DNA of 64,000 bases from Margaritifera margaritifera (lineage: Eukaryota; Mollusca; Bivalvia; Unionida; Margaritiferidae): assembly GCA_029931535.1 (NCBI GenBank), contig JAQPZY010001688.1, forward strand, positions 6,255,501-6,319,500, read 5' to 3'. Positions 1-13,640 of the stretch are shown in pieces; position 1 is the first letter of the stretch; each line of letters starts with the position of its first letter. Under the pieces are notes generated by a model. It saw only the letters and a program-made list of their open reading frames with translations. It did no database searches and was not told the origin of the DNA. The position numbers and the translations under genes are program-made.

Positions 1-2390
1 ATTGTAATAAATTTTATTATTTGATAGTTCGCACTGGAAACACAGTGTTAAGCATTATCGTCAATAGTAACTTTCAACAACCCCAACTCACCTTTGAGGT
101 GAATTATACTATCAGACCTTGCTAAATATATAGAAATCTACTGACTGTTGGGTTAATTTTCAATGTAGAACAATGACTGCATTAAATATATAATCCAGTC
201 AGCTTACATTGAGAGTAAATGTTAGGGCACCAACCAGACATAAGCAGGGCTGAGGAAAAGCACTTGTCCTCTCTTGATGGTCGTGTAAAAATTGGCTGTG
301 CCAAGGAAAACATTACTACTTACTGGTCCCTGGGCAGAGTAGATGCAGATTTGCACCTTGAGAATATCTGTGTACATTTTCTACCCTAACAAGCTCTGAA
401 GTTCAGCATTGTTTAACATCTAGCATACATCAATTTTCAGTTACTTCTGCCTATTTAGCCTATTTGTCAGTCCAGAACATGTTGCAAAGGAAACAGACTT
501 TGCTGTTTACACAGGCACCCAACATAACCTTGATACTAAAATAGGTTCAGATCATGAAAATATTTTGTTCAGAGTGAAGATGGCAGGTTAAAAACTCTTC
601 TAGTATCAAGTTTGTGTCTTGTGCCAGTGGTTTTTCTGTAAGTGTGGAAGTAGTGTTGTGATAAGTGTGCTGTGTTGAGTAAAGTGATTACATGGATGAA
701 TATCTGTTGCAACTCACTCATCCCAAGGAGGAGTGCATGGAAAAAATTTCCCTGAGACCTGCATAGGTGGATTTTTTTATAAAAAAATGCAGTCCTTTTT
801 TATATAAAGGTATGTAATTTTTAAGAGTTTCTTGTCAAAATTTAAAACAATCCTTTTCTAAAAATCTTTCTTTATACGAATATATGTAGTTAAGCAGAGT
901 AAAGTTAACATTTTTAATCTGTAAATTAAAATGAGTTACATGCAAATAAATTTGGATTTCAGTAGTTATATTTGTTTGTAGTGATACATCCTGTGGTTTA
1001 GTACATGGTCATTTGTCTAATTCATATGTTATGGGAGAGTCTCAAAATAGAAACAGATTTTGTTTTAAAAAAATGCACATTTTCCAAGCCATAATGTTTT
1101 TCCTAATTCCATTCAGTAATGGTCATAAGTGAACCTTGAAAACATTTGTTTCAGAAAGTGTGTAAATCCTGTACTTCACAAACCTTTAGTGATATATAGT
1201 TACCAAACTCAGTTTCTTCTATACTCTGGTTAGCTTACTCAGGTTGCATTTATTTCTTAGTAACACATATGCTGTTTAATGAGAAGTAATTTACAAACTT
1301 AAATGTCTTATTGACAGGTGGGAATGGCAGAATTTGAAACACTTTACAATGGAACAGTAAGAAAAATGTCCCATATGCAAGAAATTCCAAATTGTAATAT
1401 TTCTTGCATGCTAAAAATCTGCAAGTCCTCACATATCCATGAGGTCAATAGACTTGCTGAAAATAAAGTCCTAAGAAATAATGGGAGATCACCACAGTTG
1501 ATTGAGGGAATTATCAAGATTATTTAAAAGACAGGAAACTGCAGACATTTTCACCAGGATATGTCAGGATGTCACCAGATAGGACTGTGATATCTTGATT
1601 CATGCAGCTGCCTAAAGATATATTTCTGTAAGGGTATAGCACATGTAAGACTTAAAGTTTTGAAAGGTCTGAAGTAGGGATATAAGGTGGTTTACAGACA
1701 TCTAATTTTTGTTATAAAAGCTAGTAATTTTATAGTGAACTATATTAGGCAGTTTTATAAAAATAACCCATTATTGATTAATGCATTTTTCAAATTTTAC
1801 GTTGAAGTGAAAAGATCTTATTGTCAGCATGTTGCAAATTAGTTTTTTTTCCAGACTGAAATAATACAGTTTTTACAGCATACCGGTAACTGCATCACAA
1901 ATGCAGTATTGCTTAATTTTTCTGTATCATGCATATCTATGTAAATTTAGCATTATGGCAGTATGTATATTCAGTGTGATAGCAGTACAAGCAGGGACAC
2001 TGCATTGTTGTGAAATTGTCAAAGTCAATTTATCATGACTGTGGCTTGCAAATTCATTGTGACAGCAATTCATGCTGGAAAGCAGAATTGTTGTGATTTT
2101 TAAAAAATCTGTTTTGCATGACTGCAGCATGCATATTCAGCATGATAATAATCCATGCTTGAAATCAGCATAGGTGAGTGTTGATGCTGGAAATGTACTG
2201 CAATATTACAGCATAGATGCAATATTTGACCAGCATGAGTACAGCATGTACTGCTTTTTTAGCAAGGGATAGACTATGCTGAAAGTGACAAAATAAACCT
2301 TTGTTATTTATCTATATCTTAGAACTCAAGTCCCAAGTCAATAACACAGTTTAAGCTACTTAATTTAATTTCCAAGTAAGTACTGGGTAG
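1..2390. other. AT-rich non-coding DNA, no gene seen
   Basis: No reading frame here has a recognisable domain or splice context. The short open frames contain no known motif. Because TAF5 exons begin at 9481 on the plus strand, this is probably intron or upstream DNA of that gene, but no earlier TAF5 exon could be picked out. From about 1930 to 2250 the sequence is loosely repetitive, with recurring GCATG/CAGCAT words. Confidence 0.5.
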
Positions 2391-2392
2391 TT

Positions 2393-2845
2393 AAAGTCTA
2401 ATTTCTTTTTCTTCTTCAAGTAAAACATGTTAGTAATTCATGCCAGAAAGTTAAGTCATTTGATTACTTGTTAATAGTCTTGTCATTCATTTTATTTAAT
2501 TAAGTTATATCTGTTTAAAGTAGCCATTTAAAAATGAGTACTTATTAAGTAAAAACTAGTAATCAGGTTGTAAAACTGTTACTGAAACCAAGTAAAAATA
2601 TTACCAAGTAATTTCTTTGCTGCCTCAAGTAGATTGTCTTTTTCAGGTAAAACATATACATAATTTATGCTTGAAAATTAAGTAATTTGATTACTTAGTA
2701 ATAGTCTTAAGTCATTCATTTTACTGAATTAAGTAATATCTGTTAAAGTAAGTAATACTAAGCAGAGTGAGTAATTATTAAGTAAAAACTAACAATCAGG
2801 TAGTAAAACGTTTACTAAAATGAAGGTAAAAAGAAATTTCTTAGT
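2393..2845. repeat. Two-copy tandem repeat, period about 226 bp
   Basis: The stretch with AAGTAAAACATG near 2419 recurs as AGGTAAAACATA near 2645. The text after it (GATTACTT, AATAGTCTT, TCATTCATTTTA) repeats in the same order. The copies are clearly diverged. No coding content. Confidence 0.65.
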
Positions 2846-2854
2846 AATTTTTAC

Positions 2855-4262
2855 CTCTACTGGTCATAAACCAGAAGAGCTTATTGGATGGTCTGTTGTC
2901 TGACCGTCCATTAGCACAATTTTGTTATCGCTACTCTTCCTAAACTACTTGGAAGATTGCCATGAAACTTTACAGATACACATTCATCCCATGGTCTAGT
3001 TGGTCCTAGCTGAAAATGGTACTGCTAAGACATCCAGAATGGCAGCCACAGTGGCAATGTTGAAAATCTTGTTATCGCTACTCCTCCTCAATGGATGGTC
3101 ATATCAATATGGGGTTTTCACTAATATACTTCTTATGATGCCTAGTTGGTCCTAAATGAAAATGCTGCAGATCTGACATCCAATATAGCTGCCATGGCAG
3201 CCATCTTGAAAATCTTGTTATTGTTACTCCTCCTGCATGGATGGTCATATCAACATGGGGTTTTCACTGAAAGACTTCTTATGATGTCTAGTTGGTCCTA
3301 AATGAAAATGGTGCAGATTTAACATCCAATATGGCCACCATGAAAGCCATCTTGAAAATCTTGTTATCGCTACTCATCCTACATATATGGTCATATCAAT
3401 ATGGGGTTTTCACTAAAAGACTTCTTATGATGTCTATTTGTCCCAAATGAAAATGGTGCAGATCTTATATCCAATATGGCTGCCACAACAGCCATCTTGA
3501 AAATCTTGTTATTGCTACTCCTGAATGGATGGTCATATCAACATGGGTTTTTTACTAAAATACATCTTATGATTTCTACTTGGTCCTAAATGAAAACGGT
3601 GCTGATATGACATCCAATATGGCTGCCATGGAAGCCATCTTGAAAATCTTATCGCTACTACTCCTGAATGGAGGGCCATATCAACATGGGGCTTTCACTG
3701 AAAGACTTCTTATGATGTCTAGTTAGTCTTAAATGAAAATGTGCTGATCTGAAGTCCAATATGGCCACCAAGGCAGCCATCTTGAAAATCTTGTTATCAC
3801 TACTTCTACTGATTGGATGATCATATCAAGATGGGGTTTTCACTGAAAGAAATTTTAATGATGTCCAGTTGGTCCTAGATGAAAATGGTGCCAATCTGAA
3901 GTCCAGTATGGCCACCATGGCAGCCATCTTGAAAATCTTATCATCACTACTTCTCCTGAACAGAAAGTTATATTGACTTGGGATTTCCACTGAAAACTTA
4001 TTATGATGTCTAGTTGGTCCTAAATGAGAATGGGGCAGATCTGATGTCTAATATGGCCACCATGGCAGCCATCTTGAAAATCTTGTTATTGCTGCTTCTC
4101 CTGAATAGATGGGCATATCAACATCAGGTTTTCAGTAAAAGACTCCTTATCATATTCTACTTAGTTCTAAATGAAAATGGTGCTGATCTGTTGTCCGATG
4201 TATGTCCATACATTAGCACAAGTTGTTATTGGTACTCCTCCTAAACTATTTTCATGATTGCC
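2855..4262 (+). repeat. Tandem array of ~145-bp units with a distinct left end
   Basis: After a unique-looking left end (CTACTGGTCATAAACCAGAAG, 2857 on), a unit of about 145 bp recurs 8-9 times. Each unit has CTAGTTGGTCCTAAATGAAA, then CCAATATGGC..CCATCTTGAAAATC, then TTATCGCTACTCCTCC, then GGTTTTCACT. Units start near 2996, 3141, 3292, 3431, 3577, 3717, 3865, 4009 and 4158. From about 4186 a second, truncated left end appears. The same family occurs at 20640-22060, 29033-30115 and 34725-35095. It is non-coding. Confidence 0.85.
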
Positions 4263-4266
4263 TTGA

Positions 4267-4267
<1 letters not shown>

Positions 4268-4312
<45 letters not shown>
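4268..4312. repeat. (TA)n then (CA)-like microsatellite
   Basis: An uninterrupted run of TA dinucleotides followed by ACACAC-type steps. It sits in the truncated second left end of the array, just after GCCTTGAAACT. Confidence 0.9.
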
Positions 4313-4414
4313 ACATGCACATATAGATTAAGATCCCTGATTATAACTATCAAGTCACTTAGAACATAATTTTCCATGGCACTGTGAACCATTGTTTTCA
4401 AGAAATCTCATCAT

Positions 4415-4640
4415 GATTAATTTCATTGTCTTTTACACTTATATGAAGTATATCTGGCTCTACCTGGGCTTGCAGATAGGAGGTGTTATATATTTAGGCA
4501 CTAAGTGGCTTGTGCCTGCCTGTACTTTGATTTCCATTATCTTGATTAGTGGCATTGTCTTCTACAATTTGATGAAGTGTATCTGGGTCTACCGGGGCTA
4601 GGGAAAGGGAGGTATTAAGTGATTAGGCCCTGTGTAGCTT
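4415..4640. repeat. Two-copy tandem repeat, period about 129 bp
   Basis: CATTGTCTTTTACACTTATATGAAG near 4424 recurs near 4550 with a few changes. In both copies it is followed by TATCTGG.TCTACC.GGGCT and a TTAGGC..TGTG..GCTTGTG.CT tail. No gene. Confidence 0.6.
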
Positions 4641-5360
4641 GTGTCTACTTGAGCAAGGGAGTTTGTTTTTATGTCTTTGCTTGACAGGCACAGATAAGAG
4701 TGGAGGTTATGGGCCAAGTTGTGGAAGGCTCTGGTGACACAGTGCTGGTGTTAGATCTTTTGTTTATGTCTTAACACAGTTCAAGAAATCCATTATAAGT
4801 CCAAGCCAAGCATCCACTGCCCTGAAATAAAATGGTATTTGTTGATGGGAATACAGTACATTTAACTTTATTTTCATGTGAAGTAGTGATTTTGGACACA
4901 TGCTATGAGTATTTGTAAAGTTGGAAATTAGTCCTAGGTACATTCATATGCTTCAGTGGTGAGTTGTTCCTGACATGGATAGGGATACTGTCTTGATTTT
5001 CTTTGATGTGCAAAACATTTGGGATTACCTCTCTGTATGAATGTACTTCTACATCATGAATATCCTCTTGGGTGATTCCAGAGAACTCAAATAGACTGGA
5101 TCCATTGCAAATTTTCTACGGTATTGACATTGTTAGTTTTTCCACCATTTTATTTGTATGCAGAACTCTGGCAGGTATTTTAAAAAATAATACAATTTTT
5201 AACAGCATCAGTCACAAAGAGGATTTACCAAAAGCATTTAAGTACTTAGATGAACAATATCCATGATTACAAAAAATACAAGTTGATTGAATAATCATAT
5301 GATATTCACTGAGTTTGACAAAGTACTTCTAAGCAATTGTTTACCTGGCTACCATCTTTC

Positions 5361-5506
5361 AGCATGAATGAAATGATGCTAACCCACATGTTTTTGCCAT
5401 TCAAAATGGTAGACATTGCTAAAAAGAAGAAATGGTCTTATCATGATTTCCTGCAAATAATTTTTACCCAGTATAGCATCAGTCCCTAATAGGGACTCTT
5501 GTTTTT
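5361..5506 (+). repeat. Right end of the ~145-bp-unit repeat family, with terminal hairpin
   Basis: This stretch matches the right end of the copy at 29033-30115. Both carry AAAAAGAA.AAATGGTCTTATC followed by a short perfect palindrome (AGTCCCT..AGGGACT, 5481-5497) and CTTGTT. In this copy the end is separated from its repeat array by about 1 kb of other repeats (4268-5360). Confidence 0.65.
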
Positions 5507-8500
5507 TAGTGTATCCAATTCTTCTTCAGGTTCAGTTTACCTCAAGGTTTGCATACGTGCAGTCATAGAAAAAGCTGCTTTGGGACACACACCCCAACTG
5601 CTTAGCATGCATTGCTTGTGTATTTGATGCCTTTGGCCTGATGAGATGTGTTACTTAGAGGAAAGACACTATGGCTATAGGGCCAGGAAGAAGGGACCTG
5701 CTTCTTCCTCTTCATCACTGGAAGACTCCCTCCATTCCCAGAAGGGGTCTGTGGCACTTCTCGATTAAAGGAAGTTGCCAGCTTCTATAAGGGAGGGGTC
5801 CATGGCTCTTTCCGGGATACAGAAATCACTGGCTTCTAAGGTCTTCATCACCAGAGCAGTCATTGCTCAGTGTCTGGACACTGGGCAACAGTTGCCGGGT
5901 AATGTGTCAAGTGACAGTGATCAAAGGTCTGTCACTGACCTTCAAGCACTGGGCACTGGGTAAAGTCCCAACTGACATTCACCAAGTGTCTATCACCAGA
6001 CACTGGGCACTGGACATCGATTACCAGATATGGTGATTGGTACTGATCTCCCGTTTTCTGTCTCTGGTCACAGGTCACCAAGAACTGATGCCAGGCACCA
6101 AAAATGGCACCAGTCTTCATACTGGGCAACAGGTTTTGACCAGCAGTCAATGGAAATAGATAATCACCCTTTTGTTATACTTAAGTTCCATCCCTGTGAG
6201 GAATGGGCTCTGAGTTTTGATGACCTTGCATGCCATTGATCATCCCTGCTTTAAGGTCCTTTCAGTCTTAGTCAAAGTCAAAAAGGACAGTATCCTATTG
6301 TCTGAAGTTGATGGAGGTATCAGACTGGGATCATGTTCTTTTTATTATTCTTGACCTCCAGTTACTAATGTGAGGAGGGAAAAATGGGACTGGGGACTAG
6401 TGCCAGGAAAAGATATAGCAATGCAATAGAAAATAAGTATTACATAATTAAGACTAGTTTTACCCCTCATAAAACAACATTTTACTGCCACCATTGCCAG
6501 CTTTAGATGCTATATCGTGCGTCATTCTGAGCAACCCCAGGGGAATGTATTATTATTTGTTATTGAAGTCAGTGTACAAGTTTTGGCTTCCAAACTCATT
6601 TCCAGCTCTGGGCTTGGAATTTTTTCAGGGTGTTTGTGATATCATTCTGAACCACAAAGGGAAATATAGATGACAGCAACCTTCTTATCTTACACTTACA
6701 GTGTAAATGTTATTTACTGATTAACTCCAGTGTTGAAGTGTTGTCTTACTGACAAATTTCCAACAGGTTATCTCCAGCATCAGGCTTAGATGGGCATACA
6801 GACAAGCTTGGTTGTCAGTCTGACAACATCCCCCGTGGGCATAGGTACCGGGTATGTAAAATAGGCCTGATGTACCCTCCTGCATGTCATAAGAGGCAAT
6901 TAATGGAATCAACCTATTTTCTGTAAGTTGCATCCAGTGTCAGTGGAGGAGAGAATTCTGGTAGTTGAGCAGAGGAGAGGCCGGTTATTACCACTCTGAT
7001 GCAACACACTACTTTGACCTCAACTTCATCTGGACAGGTGGTCAGAAGGGCCCAGTCTGATCAACCGGCATATCATGCCAAGCTTCCTGGGCTATGTTAA
7101 TGGCAGATTCAGTTTGACTGATCTCCAGACTTTTAGGGGTCACCATTGTGATTAAGGAATTGTTATGCTTGGAACCTTACAAAGGACATAGTCCCTGAGA
7201 GGGCAGTGGCAAGAGTCAATTGATTAAAAATTATGATTTGCTCAAGTATATTGCCCTGTGTAGCCATGACATGAGAAATGCAATACGTCAGCATAATTTT
7301 TTTCACTTTTTGGGCTCTAAGGTGGGTGGGAAGCACAGGTGACAAAATAATGTTTCTCCTTTGTAGGAAAATATACATAAAACAATGAATAGTGGTAGAT
7401 CTGGCCTAAAATGAATCAGGAATAATTTGACCAGTGATTCCAACAACAAAAAAACTGTTCCAAGTCCTGGGAATTGACTGAGCATTCTCATCATAGAATC
7501 AACTGATTAGATTCATAAAGTAACAATGTCCTCACCTTTTGTGGTTCAAAAAGCTCTTTAATAGCCAAAAAATGTCCAGAAGCTCAGCTTGGGTCATTTA
7601 CTTGTTCATTGCAGCAGTAAAGCTTACTCTGATAATCAGATTTGCTCAGGTGGTGTGTGGAGAAACCCATCAAGGTATCTCTGCATAAATCTTTGAACTC
7701 ATGTCAAAGTGTTGTGTGATATACGGATTTAGATGGCTGCAGTGAGTCTGAGATGTTTGAAAATCTCTGATCTCAAAATGTCTTGTAGTGAAACAAATAA
7801 ACATTCACTGAAATGGCAAGTTGATTCCCACCAACACTTACATATTGACGTTCAACTGCACCACTTTGCCTGCATTGAGCAAAGCTGGGTTCATATTCCA
7901 GTAGAACCTTTCATCCCTAATCCCTTGTGATGCTTTAACTTCCAGAAATGTGGTCATCACAAAGATTGCTGCAAGAAAAAGCCTGTGTGCCCCAGATGGG
8001 GGCAGTTGGGGTGAAACATTACACCTGTGCAATATATCAATATATATCGTAATACACAACCTATTATACGATACATTATCGATACACACATCAACTTGAA
8101 AGTCTTGTCATCTTTTGAAGGACTGTCACTGGTAGGGTGGTTATATTTCATATCTGTCAACATATTGGTCATATTTCCAGTATGCAGATTACAGACAGAT
8201 CTAGACTTGTAATCAATTCATATACCATTCTCATCCTTAATAAGGTAACAAAAATACTTCCAAACAGACTACCTGCTAGTTGTCAGTGATTCTGATTCAA
8301 CCTTTTTTGCCATTTCAGACTACTCCATTCGATTGTATGCAGGACCCTTTGTTTTGCATAGCATGACTGCAATTAAAAACATCTCATTACCAATTTCATG
8401 TCTTCACTTAAATTTAAAAGTCATTATGGTATTATCTTCAAAACAGAAGAAATGGAGCAATTTCCTTGTGCAAAGAACATTTTATCTAGAACAGGTCCGG

Positions 8501-9480
8501 TTACGGGGAGCAGAGATGACTAAGATCCAAATCCCTCACACTGTACTTCCTGCAGATGCAAAACAACAAATATGACCACAGATACTCATTTCTATTAGTG
8601 AAAAAGAAAATACATTGATTACACCCACTCCCCTTCTACAAATTAACACACGGTGACTTACTCATACTGTTAAAAATCTGCCCCCTTGCCAATTCTGTGC
8701 AATTTTTTTTCCCATCGACACATTCAGTCACTGATAACATATATCAGTGTAAAGGAGACATTGCAAACTTGTTCCCCATGTACGATTTAAGTGCTTTACT
8801 GATAATTTAATAGCCACTTTTACATGAAGTTTCGCTGTATCGAGTTTGGATGCCTTGTCCTGTGGATAAGCCAACCCCTCCCTTCTTCCAGGCTTTCATG
8901 TTTTCCTAAATTATTCGGATTATACACGAGTACATACGGTACATAATACGTTTCTTGTATACATGTAAATTAAGATATGAAGACAGAAACTTGCATCTTC
9001 ATAGAAGAAACACTGAAATTCTAAACTGTGAAAATATAATTGTAAAATCATGTTGCAGGTGGAACTGTTTATTTTTGCAGAATTTAAAAATATAAATCTA
9101 AAAAGATCTTTTACATTCTTTTTATATCCTGAAGTAATTTTTAGATATACAACAACCATTTTCTTATCATCAACCAATATTTTTACTCATAAGTAAGCTA
9201 TCCTCAAAAATAATCTGATTAGAATTTACAGACAATGAATATAAGCCATGACTTATCTTTGAGCTCTTAAGATATGACCATTTATGTCACAATCTTATTT
9301 ATTACTGTAACATTGTGTGCAAAATATGAAAACATTTTATTTATTTTTCATTGTGCTAAAATATGATGCTTACTCTTACATATATTAAGTGATCTCTAGT
9401 ACTTTAGTGAAGGTAAATTAATGACTTCTGGGTCAGAATAATAAAATTGCTAACTGTGTAATTCTATGGTTTTGTTGCAG
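5507..9480. other. Non-coding DNA before TAF5 exon, no gene seen
   Basis: No convincing exon, RNA gene or element. About 5760-6110 is rich in repeated CACTGGGCA/CACTGAC words (simple-sequence-like). The end of this stretch is a pyrimidine-rich tract and TTGTTGCAG splice acceptor leading into the exon at 9481. Confidence 0.45.
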
Positions 9481-9603
9481 GTGTGGATGGTAAAGTGATT
9501 TTATGGGACCTCTCTAAAGGCAACATGATGTCCCAGATGCGGGGACACACTGGCACTGTCTGCACCCTCTGCTTCAGTCGAGATGGTGGTGTGCTTGCCT
9601 CAG
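9481..9603 (+). CDS. TAF5: TAF5 internal exon (WD40 repeat)
   Basis: This exon encodes a WD40 repeat of TAF5, a scaffold subunit of the general transcription factor TFIID in the nucleus. In the correct phase (the first two bases complete a codon from the previous exon) it reads VDGKVILWDL, then GHTGTVCTLCFSRDG and LAS. That is the WD plus GH..TVC.L.FSRDG..LASG pattern of TAF5's last blades. It is bounded by an AG acceptor at 9479-9480 and a GTAACA donor from 9604. It joins in phase to the exon at 11632. The nearest alternative is the paralogue TAF5L; the final exon's KSTPV..LHFTR favours TAF5. Earlier exons lie outside the window or were not recognised. Confidence 0.85.
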
Positions 9604-10539
9604 GTAACAGATAACAGAGTTGACCTTGTTATGCAGACACCAATTGTGCCAGTTTTGAGGAATCATGATGAACCTTAATAAAATCTCCTGCATCCTGAAT
9701 TAACCTGATTCTGCAGATTCCATTTCAGGACTTCTATTGTTTACTTGCAAGACTTACACACTGGGCTTATATATGTGCAGCTCTTAATTCAGCCTCGTAA
9801 GGTTTCAGTAGTTGGACTGTTGTTGAGAAAGAGGGACACAGAACATGTGAGAGGTCATGATGGGTACAAAAATGAGTTATAAGAGGTGGAAAAACATAAG
9901 TGTAACTAGTTTTGTGGGATGAAAAGGTAAATTAAAGAAAAAAGATTTTAGATGCCTGCCTAGCATCCAGTATTCAAGTAACAAAAATTATGTCAGATTT
10001 TTCATAATGAAAACAACCATGTAAACATTATATTTTCAGGGTGCCCCAAAAAGCATTTGACCGCTTGTCCTGTCAGTATTATCTGGGAACGATTGGTAGT
10101 CCATACATGCTTGTCACCGGTGACAAGTAAATTGAATTCTAAACATCGATAAAATTTAATATCCTTAGGTAAATGTTATTCATTTTACATGTTGCTCATT
10201 TCCACTACAATTTCATCCCTTGAAGAACTCCATGAACGAGAATTAGCACTATTTGTTTTTCATTAAAATTATCAGCAGAAGCATTTACATAACATTGATC
10301 AGTGTAAATATTGTATTTATGCACAACAAAATACAGATGTGTACAAGGAAAGGTTTAATATATGCATTGTAAGAAAGTAAATGTTACATGAGTATATGCA
10401 TTCTTTCTCTCTCTTGATTCAACAAGTCAACTAAATCAAAATGTATAACTACAATAACATAAATAATTAAATAAATACAATATTTGGCTCTCTCTGTGGG
10501 GGCTACTCATGGGCTAGAATCTGAAAGGAACGCTATACG

Positions 10540-10875
10540 AGACTATGATGATTCCCAATCAGTGCTAGGCTGATCCCAGCATTTAAAGTGTATTATGGCT
10601 GATCCTAGCATAAGTAGACTGTGCTAGGCTGATCCCAGATTAAGTAAGCTATGTACTAGGCATGCGAGTGTGTTCTGGGCTGATCCCAGCTCAAGTAGAA
10701 TTGGTGCTAGGCTGATCCCAGCATTAAAGTGTATTCTGGGCTGATCCCAGCATAAGTAGACTGCTAGGCTGATCCCAGCTGAAGTAACATCTGTGCTAGG
10801 CCGATCGCAGCATTCGAGTGTATTCTGGGCTGATCCCAGATTAAGTAGGCTATGTGTTAGGCTGATCCGATTGGG
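10540..10875 (+). repeat. Minisatellite of GCTGATCCCAG units in the TAF5 intron
   Basis: The phrase (GG)CTGATCCCAGCAT(T)AAAGT occurs about ten times, alternating with GTGCTAGGCTGATCCCAG and GTATTCTGGGCTGATCCCAG. This gives a higher-order period of about 110-120 bp. It is non-coding and lies in the intron between the exons at 9481 and 11632. Confidence 0.8.
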
Positions 10876-11200
10876 GAAAATACCAAAATGAATTTGATAT
10901 TCAAATATATCAAATGAGAGCCCCTATAATTAAATTTTTCAATAATAATTTTGCATACGCAGGAGATTGCAATGAGTGACAGGAGACACCCTCAACTCGG
11001 GAGAAACACGTTCCCGTCGGGGAGGTTCACATATATGCTGATTTATCAGTTTGGAAGGATGCTTTTTGGGCCCAAGGGAAGTAACTCCTACAACTAGTAC
11101 ATTGTTTGTAAACAATCATTTGCATAGTCAGCAATGGCAGATAAGAGATTCTTATGCACAGCAAATAAGTTTATGTAAGGTTTATGAGATAATGAATTCA

Positions 11201-11335
11201 TTACATGTTAGTTTCACGGAGTGTACGGAATGTTATGACCATCTTGAAGTGCATAAACACCATTTGCTTTTGGCTCTGTGTATGGGGTTCAAGATGGTCA
11301 TAGCATTCCATACACCTTAGTAAACTAACATGTAA
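11201..11335. mobile_element. Short hairpin element (MITE-like inverted repeat)
   Basis: Arms of about 48 bp (11201-11248 and 11288-11335) are near-perfect reverse complements. TTACATGTTAGTTT..ATCTTGAA on the left answers TTCAAGATGG..AACTAACATGTAA on the right. About 39 bp separates them. There is no coding capacity, so it is probably a non-autonomous DNA transposon or foldback. No target-site duplication was confirmed. Confidence 0.65.
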
Positions 11336-11631
11336 CTAATATTACAATGTGTTATACAAGCCCTCTTGTAAAGCATCATATTCCATATGGCCTTCAAAAC
11401 AAGCAGGGGACATCAATTTTTGACCTTCCCTGGTTGAAAGTTCACATCAGCCTTGATTTGTTCTGACTGCATACGATTAATTAAACCTTCCATCAGTATT
11501 TTAAACCTTTTGGAACCTTGATGCCAATACTTTCCTGGTTTTCGAAGTGATCTGATGAATACACAATGAGGTAGATATATCTGACAATATTGAGTCCTGT
11601 TTCATACACTCTGTGCATTTTTGTTTTTCAG

Positions 11632-11728
11632 GTGGACTGGATAACTGTGTTAAGTTGTGGGATGTAAACAGAATCCTTAATGAACAAGATACAGACATTG
11701 ATGTAACAATACCCAGCACATTAGTGGT
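11632..11728 (+). CDS. TAF5: TAF5 penultimate exon
   Basis: It continues the WD40 blade from the exon at 9481: (S)GGLDNCVKLWDVNRILNEQD, then a linker ending TIPSTLV. The acceptor is TTTTTCAG (ending 11631) and the donor is GTAAGT from 11729. The split codon is completed by the first base of the exon at 25187. The linker between the last WD repeat and the C-terminal strand is shorter than in vertebrate TAF5. The intron that follows is ~13.5 kb and filled with mobile elements. Confidence 0.85.
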
Positions 11729-12536
11729 GTAAGTAATCATGAGCAATTATTTCAATTTGTACTCCTTTGCTAATAACCATTGTCAATCTTTCAAAATTGC
11801 TAGTTTCAACTTCCTTAAAATCCCTTAACCAATGCATATTTTACAAAAAGCATCCTGGCATCAGTTTCTTCTTTAAGTACATTACCCAGAGAAACCCCAC
11901 TATAACATGCTTCATTATAACCTGAATTCAGTTATGACTCGAATGTGGCATGGCTGTCTGAATTTATTCAACCTTGTCACCAATTTCTCCCAGTAAATTA
12001 GAGTTTTATTTGTTAGTCAGGTGAAATGTATTGTATTTATGAAGAAATTTTCTTTCTTTAAATGAATACAGATGTTTACAGTTCCTGTTTTTGAATGTTC
12101 ATTGCAAATCTTTCAGTAGGATATCACTGGAATTTGTTGTTAGTTTATCATTTTTTAAAACATGCCAGCTCTTAAAAAACCTGATAATTGTTATTCTAAT
12201 TTGCATTGAACCACCAACAGTAAAAGCTGATATTTCTTTTTTGTGTTTGTCTTCAATGAATTGTACAGTGTGTCAACCGAGATGTACCCTTGTGAGACTG
12301 AGCAAAATAGACACCAAGTCCTGCAAAAAAAAAAAGATTTAATTTGCCAAAAGCGGTACCAAAAAATGAACAAGCCACATTTTTTTGCTTTTAATCTGAT
12401 ACAGATGCACCAACCAGTCATTACATGTCTGAACTGCTCAATGATTCTTTTTATGAAAATTAACAAAATCCATCAAGTGATCTTTTCTGATTGCATTGTT
12501 TGCTATACTTGGAGTTGGAGAAGTACTGTCTCGGAT

Positions 12537-13640
12537 TTTTAGGAAATTTCCATTGGAATACCACAGGGATCAATTTTAGGCCCCATCTTTTTTATATTAT
12601 ATATAAATGATTTTCCAAAGTGTTTAAAACATTCTTCAGTGTCTATGTATGCAGAGATACATCACAATATATTAGTGATAAAGATATTATGATTGTTGAG
12701 AACAGACTGAATGAAGATTTACAATGTGCTATGAAATGGATGTATTACAATAAACTTAGCTTAAAACAGAAAACCCAGTTAATTCTTATCTGTTCAGTAT
12801 AACGAGCAGCCAAATGCAGAGAATTGTACTTAGAAGTAAATGGTACAAAAATTTAAACTGTTAGTTGTGCTAAACTTTTAGGTATCCTTATTGATACAGT
12901 AGAACCTGTCTTGAAAGACCACCCCTTCTGCCACAAAATAATGGTCTCTCAAGACAGGTGGTCTCTCATAACAGGTCAATAAATCTGTGCATGGAGATCC
13001 TGGTCTCTCAAGACAGGTGGTCTCTCATAGCAGTGGTCTCTCAAGACAGGTTTTACTGTAATATTTTATCCTGGTCAGTCCACTTTGAAATGCTCTTTAT
13101 TAAACTATCTAAGAAAATAGGAGTTATTAAAAGGGTTATAGATTTTATGTCAGATCAGTTGATCTGAAAAGTGTATAGTACAGTTGTTTTTTCCACATTT
13201 TATCTACTGCTATACTGTGTGGGGAGAATCCTATAATTCTTTTTACACATGAGACTATACAGCATACAGAAAAGTGCAGACAGTGTGATTTTAAGTGTCA
13301 AAGATATATTTAACATCTGCATCATCTCTTGTAAAAACTCGTATATAGATGCCAAATAAGGATTAGATTAGTTTTAGAAAAGCTGTTCATACTTTCATGG
13401 TCTTAAATAATTTAGCACCAGAGTATCTTGATGTTTTTAAGTTTGTAAGGAACATTAGCACAAGGAGTACATGTTTGAGTGAAAACAATGATTTATATAT
13501 ACCAAAAGTTCAGACAGAATATTGTAAGAAATCTTTTGCTTACACCAGTACAGTTTTATGGAACAGTTTGGAGCATGATATTAAACAAGCATCTAACGTT
13601 TCAAATTTTAAGATATTATACCTTTACAAATATTGAAATG
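12537..13640 (+). pseudogene. Degraded LINE reverse transcriptase (C-terminal part)
   Basis: Relic of a non-LTR retrotransposon reverse transcriptase. At 12550-12630 the frame reads IPQGSILGP.FF.LYINDFP, the conserved RT palm region of CR1/Jockey/I-like elements. Further on are a NRLNEDLQ..MKWM stretch, a LLGILID motif, and at 13397-13636 the C-terminal LNNLAPEYL, SFAYTSTVLWNSLE and SNFK signature that ends many LINE proteins. Several stops and shifts separate the pieces and a hairpin element (12893-13063) is inserted in it. Not functional. It lies inside the last TAF5 intron. Confidence 0.8.
12893..13063. mobile_element. Short palindromic element inserted in the LINE relic
   Basis: The ends are inverted: ACAGTAGAACCTGTCTTGAA on the left answers CTCAAGACAGGTTTTACTGTA on the right. 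Internally, GGTCTCTCAAGACAGGTGG is present three times. It interrupts the LINE frame between its LLGILID region and its downstream part, so it inserted after the LINE. Confidence 0.7.
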